Below, piece by piece: positions 33,815 through 44,900 of a stretch of DNA of 64,000 nucleotides (its first letter is position 1; every line of letters begins with the position of its first letter). Source of the stretch: Trichoderma breve (lineage: Eukaryota; Ascomycota; Sordariomycetes; Hypocreales; Hypocreaceae); the NCBI RefSeq assembly GCF_028502605.1, contig NC_079232.1, positions 558,001 through 622,000 of the forward strand, in the 5' to 3' direction. Made by a program: the position numbers and the translations under genes. The notes under the pieces are model-generated. The model was not told the DNA's origin and ran no database searches. It saw only the letters and a program-made list of their open reading frames with translations.

Positions 33815-34135
33815 TATTGTGTATGAGTTAGTATCTTCAGTTGGACATACCAATGCTGTTGTGGCGTTACATCGGGTCATGAACGGATATCATATGCCAT
33901 TGAACTGTTCGAAACATCTTTGAATGACAATCCAACACGCAACCTACTTAGGAACTACGGCACTTGTTAATATTATATCAAAGACTACTATCCTTTTTGT
34001 CATACAATTCGGCCTTGTCGTAATTGCTTCCGTTCACATTACCCTTAAGCCAATCTCAAGACCTATATATAGTAGAGCGAAGTACGCACCATACAATCCT
34101 ATTGAACACCACAGTCTCATGGTATTATTATGTCC
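33815..34135. other. Convergent 3' spacer
   Basis: AT-rich spacer between the regulator and NmrA-like stops. Nothing recognised. Confidence 0.4.
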
Positions 34136-35348
34136 TCAGGCAGGTCCCATCCACCCACTTCGATGAAGCCATTCTTCAAAAGAACTTGCTTTCAAGCCCA
34201 GCACCTCGAAAGAATCGTCCTGATTCGCGTCCATAGCCCCAAAACAAATTTTATCACTTGGCATCACAGCGGCCCATTCCATCATCTGCTTGGCATCCTC
34301 TCTGAATGCTGGCCCGACTAAGGGAACTGCAAACTCTGCGAATTCTTCAGCAGAAATGGATTCGTGAACTGCGGGCTGGCCTGTGACACGCGTAAAGGCC
34401 TTGGCCATATCGTCGGCCGTAATTGGAGGGCTCATCGCAAGATACGTCTTTCCGTGGGTCTTCTCAAGTCCCATGTCAAATATTCCTTTATAAAAGATTA
34501 ATCTATGAGTCGCTCGAGTGTATGCTGGTAGTGGCAGGATAGGACTTACTTGCAGCAAATATGCCAACATCATGGGTTGGGTCGGTCCATTGCGCAGCTT
34601 GGTGGCCTGGAATTGGGTAACAGAAGCGGACCACTCTATCTTCTGTGGAAATCATGAAGTTAGTCTCTTTTTGTCATACAGTACTTGTTAGGCAAGAGAA
34701 GGATACACTTACCTCTCCGTTGACAATATTGAGGCCGTTTCAGATTTGTGTAAAAGAACCCTACAGGACGAGACTGCTGTCAATTCAAAAGATTGTACAA
34801 TAATACCAGATTACATTATCAGGAGACGAACCTGGAATAATAAAGGTAACTCCATCGAGCTCTTCCCTAGCAATCTGCTCTATCACATGCTTGTTGTTCA
34901 TATGGTGGATCTTTGGAAACTGTCCTCTTGTTGTCTTGACCATATCAGGCAAGCTGCTGAAGACGAAGTGCTTGATGCCACATGCCTTGGCTGCCAGGAT
35001 TATGTTTCGCCCTGCTTCAATTTCATGCTGCATCTCTTCTTCTCTCTCCAGGACTCTGCCAGGGTATGCTTCGGACGTGAGACCGAAGACGCCATAGGCG
35101 CCGGCAAATGCATCCTGGAGAGAGCTCTTGTCATATACATGTCCAGCGACAACGGCAAGACGGCTGTCAGCCGTCTGGTTATCAGCCAAAAAGCGCTTTG
35201 CTTTCGCCGAATTGGGATCTCGCGTCATGGCACGGACGAACCATGGATTCCCATCTGCTGTCTCCGAGGCCAACAGTGCGCGAACTACGCCAGCGCCTTG
35301 ATTGCCAGTGGCTCCAACAACCACTACGATGCGAAGTGGTTCTGGCAT
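34136..35348 (-). CDS. NmrA-like NAD(P)-binding protein
   Basis: Member of the NmrA/HSCARG group of Rossmann proteins. These sense NAD(P) redox state or act as atypical SDR reductases; in fungi NmrA itself represses the GATA factor AreA. Four exons on the minus strand: 35348-34832, 34760-34713, 34642-34550, 34485-34136; 335 residues. Introns are 64-71 nt with canonical ends. The dinucleotide loop is VVGATGNQGAG (Gly12, Gly15, Gly18). Spliced segments join into FFYTNLKRPQYCQRREDRVVRFCYPIPG and then WTDPTHDVGIFAARIFDMGLEKTHGKTY, a typical family sequence. The classical SDR Tyr-x3-Lys is not visible, which favours a sensor or isoflavone-reductase-like role. It is divergent from the F420-type gene, and the shared promoter has two TCCGCGGAA sites. 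Confidence 0.87.
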
Positions 35349-35629
35349 TTTGGCAGTCTGTTGTTAATTAGTCTTTGATCTGTTTGGGATAGAGTATTAC
35401 TGATACAAAAGATATAATTAACAGCGGGGATATTACAAAGGCTTATTGAAGCAGTAACTCACAAGCTGCTGTTATATACTGAGACACAATCTCGCGTTTT
35501 AAAGTCCACTGCATATCACTTTGTGAAACTCGTTGTCTTTATTTCATTTGATAGGTGGCGCCATGACGTGCCGGACCTCCATACACCAGCTTCGATCGGA
35601 GTAGTGCATCCTGAAATTGGTAATCAATC

Positions 35630-35643
35630 AGTTCCGCGGAACT
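35630..35643. promoter_or_regulatory. TCCGCGGAA site 3 of 4, 14-bp palindrome
   Basis: AGTTCCGCGGAACT, a perfect 14-bp palindrome, lies 282 bases upstream of the NmrA-like start and 272 upstream of the F420-type start, i.e. midway. Those distances are close to those of site 1 in the other divergent promoter. Confidence 0.6.
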
Positions 35644-35769
35644 CAAAAACTACAAGAAGCAGGTACGCACCAAATTGAGATATACAATTCGCTCAGGTCA
35701 TTAATAATAAATAAATTCAGAGTAAAGCTTTATTATCAAGTGAATTACAAAGCGGCTGATGTAAAGAGC

Positions 35770-35780
35770 CTCCGCGGAAG
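35770..35780. promoter_or_regulatory. TCCGCGGAA site 4 of 4
   Basis: CTCCGCGGAAG, about 135 bases upstream of the F420-type reductase start. It shares the TCCGCGGAAG core with sites 1 and 2. Confidence 0.55.
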
Positions 35781-35914
35781 CTTTGTCGATCCCTTATCAA
35801 CAGCGCGCGGCTGCACTAAGTTCCTTATAAGTGCCCATCCGGATATATGCTTAACAAAGAAGAAGTAGCATTCATTTTACTATTTTACTTACTATTTTAC
35901 ATCATATTCTTAAG

Positions 35915-36616
35915 ATGAAGATTGGCATTGTCAACGCAGGCAATATTGGGCGGAACCTGGCAACGTCCTGGGTTCGACATGGCCACGACATCATGCTAAG
36001 CAAAGATACGTCTCCAGAAAAGCTTCGTACACGCATCCAAGAACTCGGCTCAAGTAAAGGACTAGCTGAAACCGAATTGGAAAAGTTCAAGTACGGTTCA
36101 CTCGTCGAAGCGGCCAACTTTGGCGATGTTGTAGTCTTTTCGGTATACTTTCCACGACTGGGCCATGTCCTCCAAGAGCTTCAACGAGCCGGAGTTACTC
36201 TTTCAGGAAAGATTGTCATTGACACCATGAATCCTCTCAACGTGAATGAGAACTTTAATCATTACCACGATATCGAGTATATGCAAAGAACATCTACTGC
36301 GGAGGAGGTACAGAAGGCATTCCCGGAGGCAATCGTCTTCAAAGCGTTCAATACTTTTGGGGCAACTCTCCTTGATGCCTCAAAATGGACATCGGGCCGT
36401 GTACCACCAGTTTTATTCATTGGTGGCAATTCAGACTCTACGGATACAGCTCGTGAACTGATTGAAGATGCTGGATTCCGACCAAGATTTGCAGGTCATA
36501 ACCTAAGAGATGCGGGTTTGTTGGAACGATTGGGGATATTGTCACACCGTCTGGTTGAGAATGAGTTTGGCGGCGATGCAAATATTGCCTTTGACATTCT
36601 CCAGAGCAAAGCCTAA
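35915..36616 (+). CDS. F420-type NADP oxidoreductase family protein
   Basis: Small Rossmann protein of the family named for F420H2:NADP oxidoreductase. Single exon, 233 residues. The N-terminal strand and loop MKIGIVNAGNIGRNLATSW matches the NADP-binding GxGxxG-like turn, with Ala-Gly-Asn-Ile-Gly. GDVVVFSVYFPRL and KIVIDTMNPLN are the second and third conserved blocks. VFKAFNTFGA and PPVLFIGGNSDSTDTARELIEDAGFRP complete the fold. Fungi are not known to make coenzyme F420, so the eukaryotic members probably reduce something else with NAD(P)H. Intronless and bacterial-like. Grouped with SDR, NmrA-like and Zn2Cys6 genes whose promoters share the TCCGCGGAA element. Confidence 0.88.
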   Translation: MKIGIVNAGNIGRNLATSWVRHGHDIMLSKDTSPEKLRTRIQELGSSKGLAETELEKFKYGSLVEAANFGDVVVFSVYFPRLGHVLQELQRAGVTLSGKIVIDTMNPLNVNENFNHYHDIEYMQRTSTAEEVQKAFPEAIVFKAFNTFGATLLDASKWTSGRVPPVLFIGGNSDSTDTARELIEDAGFRPRFAGHNLRDAGLLERLGILSHRLVENEFGGDANIAFDILQSKA

Positions 36617-38380
36617 GCACTTGATAGCATAAGAAGTTCCATGGCTTTCTTTGAGTACCTATGCAGTTTCGATCATCTGTCTAATGCTCTTGGCTATGAC
36701 GATTGAGAGTGAGGTGGATAAAATAAGAATGAAAATATTAAGTACTATTATTAGAGAGTATTCATGTTAAATGACCCATGTACTCTCTTGGGTGTGACAC
36801 ACGAGGAGCTTTTTTTTTTATGATAACCCAACGGCAATCTGCATCTTCAGATCCTCTTTAGGGTCTTGGGAGGTTAAAGTTGCTGTGAATTACCTGCATG
36901 CATCATGTACATGTATATATGAAATGGGGAAGGCTTATCAGATATATCGCTTCGCAGGTCAAGAGGCCTTGATGGAGGTTAAAATTGCTGTGAAATTGCA
37001 CGATCAGGAAAGCTCCCGGCATTGGTCCGTCTGTACCAACAGCTTAAGACCTCGAGGGGGGTTGAAGTTGCTGTGAAAAAGAAGTGTGTGTGCCCGCAGA
37101 GGACGCTATGTACTCTAACCCACTTATTGCAAGCCTGGTCGCACTCAAATATATACCTGTTCAGAATGCTCACACACAAATTCTGATGTAACCTTGCATA
37201 TTCTCCATTATTACAGCCTCTTCTAGAGGGGCTGGAAACATCAAGTCTCTTGATCTATGAAGTCTATGCCATCTATTGCATGATGTATGCGGTGCTTAAA
37301 CATGAAAAATCGCGCGTTTAAACACAGGAAAACAACGCAGTGATTCTCAAAGGGGCCCGCTGAGTGACTTGGTCAAATACATGGCCATCATCATCAACAT
37401 CTATTCTTCAATCGAATAAATCGGAAATAGATGCGTATAGAGGATCAAGCTTGCTTGCTTTTCCTCTCTAAATGCTTTTTGGCTCGGCATGCCTTTCCTT
37501 TCTTCCCCCAATGCTTACGATGAGCAAACATCAGGCGTGCCATGTCCTCCTCATAGATCTCAACCAATGTGCATAAATGTATGCACGGCCATTCCCTGGG
37601 CAAAACTGCCACCAGGCCATGACTGATATATAACCATACTCAGGCATATATGCCCAGGCCCGCAATCTTTTTGCAAAATGTAAAACTACATGCTGAACTT
37701 TTCTGGTGCCATTCCATTAAATGGCGATTAAGCTGTGTCGATAAAACAAAAAGCACTTTTGTTGTTGTCAAATGTCATAAAAATCAAGGCTGTACTGTCG
37801 ATGCCACGAAAACATAATGTGATTGGGCGACTGGGGCAAAAAATGCCTCTCTCAAATTCGCCATGCTTTTCCTTTCCTTTTTTTCTTGGATAAATCAATT
37901 CGATTTGGCATGTGGCAGACAAGACATTTCTTTTGGGAATCCATTTGCGTGTCAAGTGCTCTTCCATAGGGAGTTGGCAATGTGAACTGCAATTCTCCAA
38001 AGTTGTGTCTCCTGCGTTTTGTTGCTCGTGCGAAGCAGATTCAGATACAACTCGCACCTCATTTATTCGTTGCGTCGTCATAAGGCGATACCAGCCGGTG
38101 CTTGGTAGTCGCAGCTCTGATGCCTCACAGCTTTGATGCTGTTTCCGTCATATCCGTATTCAAGAGTAGAATACGACGGTGACAAGCAATGCCTAAAGCC
38201 GCCCGCCATTTCTGTAGAGCGCAGGCAAATAGCATCAATCATGTCATGAGGCTGCCGTTGTGCAGAGCATAAAGAGCGACAAGACATGGCTAGTACTGCA
38301 AAAGTACCACGTGGCAGCTTGCCTTGCTCTAAAATCTGAAATCGGCGTCAAAAAATGTTATACACTGGCAGGCTCCGAGA
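36617..38380. other. 1.8-kb convergent intergenic region with the right repeat array
   Basis: Between the F420-type and bZIP stops. It holds three ATTGCTGTGAA repeat copies (36.86-37.08 kb). No gene is supported in the rest; the domain-less frames near 37728-38287 are not convincing. Confidence 0.45.
36861..37078 (+). repeat. Right array of the ATTGCTGTGAA repeat family (three copies)
   Basis: Copies at 36861-36889, 36961-36994 and 37046-37078, all in direct orientation, with cores 105 and 84 bp apart. They share the GG(T/C)CTTG...GGAGGTTAAAATTGCTGTGAA pattern with the left array 7 kb away, on the other side of the four-gene block. Confidence 0.75.
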
Positions 38381-39260
38381 CTAGTTGAAGATGGACGCAG
38401 CCTCGAGAATTTTTAGAAACGCAGAGTTTTGGATAAGGTAATCGTTCTGGCCGTTGTTCTCTAGGGTTCCCTTGGAAGGTTCTCGAAACCCACAACCTTG
38501 CATCTGGGCAATGATGTGGGCAGCAGCGTCACAAGACATTGTCTGCGGCGCAGCATCAAAGTCGACATCTCTAGGTGAGGGTGCGTTGAGGTTACTTGAG
38601 CTTGGTGTCACTGGGCCAGTAGAGTCGTCCGAGGTGATTGTGCCGTCAGAGTCGTGGCCAGAGGCGCTCTGCTGCATGCTGGCACTGGCCAGAACAGCCA
38701 GCTTGTCGACATGAGCATGCTCTGGGAAAAGCGTCGCCACGGTCGACGAGCGTCCCAGGGCAGCAATAGACTCAGCAGTAGCAATCTTGGCAGCGTAGTG
38801 CTCGGCCTCATTGGCGTCCTGGCCCTTGAAGGACAACAAAAAGTTCTCCACGGCGTCGACAGTGACACCGTTGTGGGCGAGCAGCAGTCTTAGCCGCGAG
38901 TTCTCAATGGCCACCTCACGAGCCGCCTGCTGCATCTCGAGCGTTGCAGCCACGCCCTTCGTCTCAAAGTCCTGCAGCTTCCTCTGCATGCCCTCGACGT
39001 ATTCCTTCCGGCGAGCCCGCGACCGACGCTGGTTTTCTCGGATGCGGATGGCTGCAGCACTGGACTTTGCTGAGCTGTCGGGTTCCTGCTACATGACGGA
39101 GGTTAATTGGTGAGTTTGTAGGCAAAAAGGACGCAAGAATGTGGGAAAATGCAATTGGTGAAAATTTGGTGACATGCTGCCAAAAACAGGCGGGCGTGGG
39201 GGGGCAGGCGGTTGTCAGCCAGTGTAAAAGAAGACAACTACTTACCTTGGCTCTAGGCAT
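38381..39260 (-). CDS. bZIP transcription factor
   Basis: Nuclear DNA-binding regulator. Two exons on the minus strand: a 15-nt coding exon 39260-39246 (MPRAK), a 157-nt intron starting GTAAGT, and 39088-38381; 240 residues. The basic region is complete, with the N-x7-R signature (Asn24...Arg32 in RENQRRSRARRKEYV). A leucine-zipper-like stretch follows (MQRKLQDFETKGVAATLEMQQAAREVAIENSRLRLLL). The second half is Ser/Ala/Asp-rich, with a cysteine-containing AAHIIAQMQGCGF motif. Similar proteins are common in filamentous fungi; the target genes are unknown. The acceptor could be at either of two AGs 3 nt apart (…GTAG or …GCAG), differing by one Gln. Confidence 0.85.
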
Positions 39261-40042
39261 GATGACAGTCAATTCTGAGGAAAACGAGAAGAGAGAAAAA
39301 GAAAAGTAAAAGAAAAAAAGGAAAAATAGAAAGAGGAAATGGACAGGATCAATGCAAAATCAATTCTCACAGTGACCTGGTGGCGGGTCCGAGTTAGAGA
39401 AGAAAGAAGAAGGACGGTTGAGCCAGAGGAAAGATTTTTGTCAGCAGTCGCGTGCGCGCCTCTTCTCTTATTACACACTGATATTTGCATCGTCTCTGCA
39501 CTGCACGAGCAACGACACCGAGAAAAAAAAAATCTGTCACTACTAAGTGGCAGCTCCACCACCGTGGGACCCAGTTACGGAGCCGCTGCGACCAAACGGG
39601 CAATAAAGTCTGCAGACTAGCTGCGTGTCATTCTTTTTTGCTGCAATCGGGTTATTTTTCAATGTTGAGAGCGGTAATGGATCATCGGTAATAGGCTGTA
39701 TCTTCAAGGCTGGAGTGTATGTAGAGCAGTTGTGACACCAGCCATTGAGTGAGCCATGTGTATATTGTCATGTCTTGTTCCTTGCTGCTCCAACCTCTTC
39801 ATTCATCCATCCATCCACCCATCCATCCACCCATCCTTTCCCCCTCCAAGTTTCGTGGGCAATTGTCTCCATGCCGCTTCATTATAATAAAAAAAAAACT
39901 AAATCGGTTAAGAAAAAAACACGACTAAACGAAAAGAAAAAGAAAAATCATCCATTGGCCTCGCTTTTCCCAACTCCACCACGCCGTTCCAGAAAAAAAG
40001 AAAAGAAAAAAAGTAAAAAGTAAAAAATGAGCCGCTAGCTTG
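39261..40042. other. bZIP upstream region with simple repeats
   Basis: Promoter/leader of the bZIP gene and 3' flank of TAF11. It contains a CATC/CACCCATC tract at about 39798-39836 and A-rich low-complexity stretches (about 39888-40026). No gene seen. Confidence 0.5.
39798..39836. repeat. CATC microsatellite
   Basis: Imperfect tandem CATC/CACC tetranucleotides of about 40 bases between the bZIP gene and TAF11. Confidence 0.7.
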
Positions 40043-41057
40043 TCACCGAAACAGCCTATTCCGCGTCCTCGTTGAAAATCTCTCCACCCCGGTTCCCTGC
40101 TGGGCGTGCCACAATTGCTGCACTCCTACACCTCGGCTTTCGTGGCACAGTTTGTAACGCCTCCAGGCCTCTCGCAAGTGGTCGGGTCGGAGTGGGCCTC
40201 TGCAAAGATCAGGCTCTTCGTCGTTTTCGGCTTCGTCTGTCGATGGCGGCGGTGTTGGCTCGTCACTCTGCTTCTCCCCGGCGAGAATCCATTCGGCTTG
40301 CACGTTTCGTGCTCCCTCGATGATTTCTCCGGCAAAGAGCTTCGCTACCGCTTTGACAGCGGTTGCCACCATCTGGGGGACTGATTGCGAGACGGTTGCA
40401 TTGACCACCTGTTTTGGTTTGTTAGAAACATGCATTGACTTGTCCACAGAGTGGAAGAGGGAAAGAACCTACCCTCTTGACAACCGCATCTGACAACTTG
40501 GCCGCTCGCCAAAACTCATACCGATCGTACTGCAGCGGATCAAACGCCTCCACGAGCATAGCCCTCAATCTTATTTCCTCTTGCTTCTGCTCCTGTGTCC
40601 GCGCAACCGCATCCTCCAGCGCCATCTCGGCCTTGTCGTCATCCTCATCGTCCTCCAGCTCCTTGTCGCCGCCCTGTCCGCTCGCCGTCGTCGCCGCTTT
40701 TCCCCCGACCAAGCTCGGCGTCTTCTCCGCAGCGTCGTCCCCCTTGGCGTTCTTCGCTTTCCGACCGCGCTTTTTCCTGGGGGCACCGCTCGTCGTCGCG
40801 CTCACCACGCTGCCGCTGACGTGGGACGTGGCATCGACCGATGGAGATCTGGGATACGGCGAGCCTGCTTCTGGTGGGAACGACGTCTGCCGCAGGGGGT
40901 GAATAGGTGGCTGTGAGATGACGGAGCTCTTTCTGCGCTTGCTAGACGGCATGTTCATGTCCATCGTCGACGCTCGTTTCTTGCTGGGAATCTGCACCGG
41001 GGACGGATAAGGAGGCGACATGGCCGATGGCGACGTGGCATAGGGAGGAGACGCCAT
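40043..41057 (-). CDS. TAF11: TFIID subunit TAF11
   Basis: General transcription factor subunit that pairs with TAF13 through a histone fold in TFIID. Two exons on the minus strand: 41057-40473 and 40408-40043; 316 residues. The 64-nt intron falls inside the histone fold, joining DAVVKR to VVNATVSQSVPQMVATAVKAVAKLFAGEIIEGA. The N-terminal 150 residues are Ser/Pro-rich then basic/acidic low complexity (KKRGRKAKNAKGDD, EDDEDDDKAEMALED). The core starts at about 167 (MLVEAFDPLQYDRYEFWR) and ends with GPLRPDHLREAWRRYK. An acidic/Pro insert of about 30 residues separates helix 2 from helix 3. The first ATG in frame is at 41055-41057. Confidence 0.93.
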
Positions 41058-41941
41058 TTTCGCAGTGGGCTGAGATGAAGCGAAAGTGAGGCGAAAGTGA
41101 AGCAGCGATTCTGTGAAAGATGCGTTTGATGATGCCGATAAAAGCCCAACTTGCCATGACGAGGCACGCGTAGAGTTGCGGGATGTCACGTGATGGAGAG
41201 CTCCGTTGCTTAGTTCAGCGATTCAATCCGACTAGGCCATATTGGGACTAGTAGCCTCCAAATCTCCCGCCAGCAGTTCGTGTCAGTCAAACACCATTTA
41301 TGTCTCGCATATTTTCCCAGCACTGCAACATAAAATCCCCGGTCAGATGAAGTACCTGATAGTAAGACAACTCAATTTACACATGCTCAAGTTACTCGAT
41401 AATTAGACATCTCTGGAGTTCAATACAAAGACATCAATGATTAAGGAAAACAAAAGACACTCTTGGTTTATTTTTTTTTTTCTTTCATCCGGCAACATTA
41501 AGCCTGTCATTTATTTCCCCCAGATACATCTTCTCTGGCAAACAAACCGCAACTAAAACTACTAATTGAATCGTAAACCTGAGAAAGGAAGAAGTGTAAA
41601 AAAACAATTATTTGCACACATGCGTTCGCAAACTCTCTCCCTCGAAAGTACACCATCTTCCTCCTTCCAAAGAGAAAAGCATTCCGTCCGTGCCCTCTTT
41701 AAATTGCGCCCATGTCGTCAAAAAGAGAAAGCAGAAGAAGAAGACACGCCGCGTCCTGGTATTACAAGCATACACATAGTCCTTCCCGGTTGGTACCGAT
41801 TACCATAAACTCCCAGATCCTCCCAAAAAAAGAATAAAACGCACATAACAGAAAGACGAAAGAAAATATAGAGGGCTCTCAGTCATGGCACGACCAACCT
41901 TCTTTTTCTTCGTTTCTCCCATTTCCCAAGAATCAACCAAG
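41058..41941. other. Intergenic between TAF11 and KDM5 homologue
   Basis: TAF11 promoter and KDM5 3' flank. A CACGTGA sequence occurs near 41188-41194. A poly-T tract sits at about 41468-41482. No gene seen. Confidence 0.4.
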
Positions 41942-44900
41942 CTACTCCCCGTCCAACATCGCATCCAACCCGTTCCTCTCGCTTTCTAATAAGTCTGCTG
42001 TGACGTTTCCGTTCGTCATCGTGGTATCCTTCTTCTTTTGATCTTCGTCTTCGTCTTGATTCGTCATTTCTTTAAACATTTGGTCAACCTTGCCATCGTC
42101 GTGTTTCATGTTTTCGTCCAAGTCAGCCGGAGTCATGGACCGCCCATGCTCACTCATAGATCTTTGTCTACTGCTCCAGACATCCGACCCCCATACCCCT
42201 TCAGCTTGGTCTCTCCCCAGCTCAGAGCGAGTAAACATTCCAAGGTCCTTGTTCTTATCCGCGTCATCTTGGCCACGCATAAACCGCTCCTCAAGTGACA
42301 TGCTCGAGTCATCAGCGGCCAAGTGAGAGCTGCCTGCGCGCAAGAAACTGGGATGCAAGTTACTCTCTGCTTCAGCGGACCCCAGCTTGAGCCCGTCGTT
42401 TTCCGAGGCCGACTCAGACTTCTCATCCCCGTGTCCATGCGAGTTGGCAGAGATGCTTGGAGTAGTTGAATGAGATGCGCGAGAAAAGTAAGCCTGCGGC
42501 CCGTACGCTGCATTGTGTGGATTGGGTACGCTGGGCATAGCCGATGTCGCTTGAGCTGCTGCTGCTGCCGCCTCCGCATTCGCCGCTTTCCGCCGCAGGC
42601 TATTGGCCTTACCTTTTGCGTGCTCCGGTAGGTCATCTGGATTGTCAACTCCGTATTCCACCAGCATCTTCTGCAGTTTCGTTGGGCGAGGCTTGCGCGT
42701 GCTCAGAGAAACCTGCAGAATTGGCGGTGGCTCCGGCGCAACCGGACACCACTTGTGAAGCTCCTGGCGGAAGAAGTTGGTCTCGTATGATAGCAGAATC
42801 TCTGCACCTTCAAGTTTTCGGAGGAAAAATCGCTGGGTTTCGGCCTCAGCTTCTGTCGAAAGAAGCGGGTTGCAGTACTGAGCAATCTTGTCTCTAAAGT
42901 TTTGCGCATTGTCTATAATCTGCCGAAGAACTTCTTCCTCTTCCGGTTGGAAGGGCAAGCTTGGTATCTCGTCGGCAAGAGAAGTAAGATCCTCTAGTTT
43001 AGGTCGAGATGCGTCGCGAGGAATCTTCATCCTCCAGTCACATATCGGGCAAGTATATTTGTCATCCTCCTTTACTTTGCCACGGGCAATCTTTAGGCAT
43101 TTGTAGTGGTACCTGGTTTATATCAGCGCGTGCTCCTTCTCCTCAATTGCGTGTACTCCAAACTCACCATTCATGACACAGCTCGCACTCAATCATCATG
43201 CCAGCTTCGATTTTTCTGCAGATACAAAACACTTGCCTCGATCGTGGGTCTTCCCACCGGTTTCCTCCAGCCTCCGGGCTAGCTTCTCTTGAAACGGGCT
43301 CTCCTGGAAGGCGTGGAGTGTCGTGGTCCGTATCGAAGCAGTCTGTGTTCCGCTCAAGGACATGCTCTAGATGGCTTTTAAGAATATGCAGCGGTGCATT
43401 GGACTTTCCAAAGAGCTTTTTGCCCCTTCGCATCCAATCCTCGTGACGCTTTCGCTCATTCTCTAGGTCGACAGTGCCGGTGGGCTTCGAGTTGAGGTCA
43501 TCCAGCTTCCTTGTGATCTCGAGAACTTCAGAGTATTTGGGCCGCTTTGTATAATCAGGGTCGCGGCACCGATCGGTAATGTCAATGATCTGGCGATGTG
43601 CCTCACGCTGCTTGTGGAGTATCTGGTCGACGGCAGCCAGCGTCTCGCGAGAGACAGGAAGAGCATTGGCTTGTACCTGAGCCGTGAGTGCCTCCAGCTG
43701 AGGGTAGTGAACAAACTCAGCATGGGTTAGTTCTCTAGCCTTTGCCTCCCAGGCTTGGCCAGCCGCCAATTTGTCGCAGTAGTACTTCAGGTGGTCATTG
43801 TAGCTAGGAATCTCTAGCCGCTTCCCTTCTTCAATGATTTCTTGCACTTCTGTCAACAGCAAAAATTTGCCGCGGCTGGTCCTAGCCTTCTCGTTCCAGC
43901 GCAATTCTTCGAGTCTCCGACATAAGGCCTCCAGCTCTGGTGTGTCTATGTTAAAGCCACGTCCCTCTTCGATCAACTCCTCAATAGCCTCGATGGGGTG
44001 AGCGATATTTTGTTTGAGAATGGTAGTGGCATTATCCTGAAACTGCTTCACGGCGGCCGCCCGCTCTTGAAGCTGTGCTATTTCAGGGCAATCAAACCCA
44101 ATATGCTCTGCTTCTGTAAGCAGGCGATGGATATTGCTTACGTGGCGCGACTCTTTGTCTTTGTCTTTGTCTTTCTGATCATTATTGGCACTTCCGCGAC
44201 GCCCGTTACTTTGCCAGACCTTCTCATTCTTCCGGCGGTTCTGCTGCTTTCGGACAATGTAGTTGGTGGCTTCTTCGACCCAGTCGTTGCATTTGTCTAC
44301 GAATTCCTTCAGAATGGGAAGAGAAGTAAGCTCATAGGGAATCTTCTCGCCCTCGTGCAAAAGCGCCCGGAGGGTCTTTAGCGAAGGTGTAGCTTCCTCA
44401 TCGAGTAGCTTCTCATACTTTTCCTCCCAAGCTTCGGGTGTGCGTGCTTTTTCGGAGACTTTTTGGTATATCGAGATCATGTCGTCATCAGTTTTCCGAT
44501 AGATGAGCGTATGCTCCTCGCCCCTAAGCCGCTTCTCTTCCGGCACGTCGCAACAGGCGTGGGTTCCCGCATGAAAAATGCACAGGATCTTCCCAGAACG
44601 ATGACACTTGAAGCGGGATAGGTACGCAAAAGCTTTGCAATAGCTGCAGCACTGCTCATCTTCATCATGAACATCAGCGTCGTCAATCTTGAAAGTAAGG
44701 GGGCAGGAGTCCTCGCTTCCTCCCATGACCTGGCATCTATGAGGAGATGCCTCATTGTGCTTAGTCAGAAACTCCTCTCTCTGTACTCGCTCACGGTGGC
44801 TTATGCGATCAAGAGCTGGTGCCAGCCATTTTGCCGTTTGAATGGTAAGGCCCGGGCCCGAAGACACGCTTCCTTCGGCAGCCGTCCATAAGAGCTCGTC

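Larger units (their letters stand above)
35349..35914. promoter_or_regulatory. Divergent NmrA-like / F420-type reductase promoter
   Basis: 566 bases between the two start codons. It contains the 14-bp palindrome at 35630-35643 and TCCGCGGAA at 35771-35779. The stretch 35690-35740 is AT-rich. No gene in between. Confidence 0.55.
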
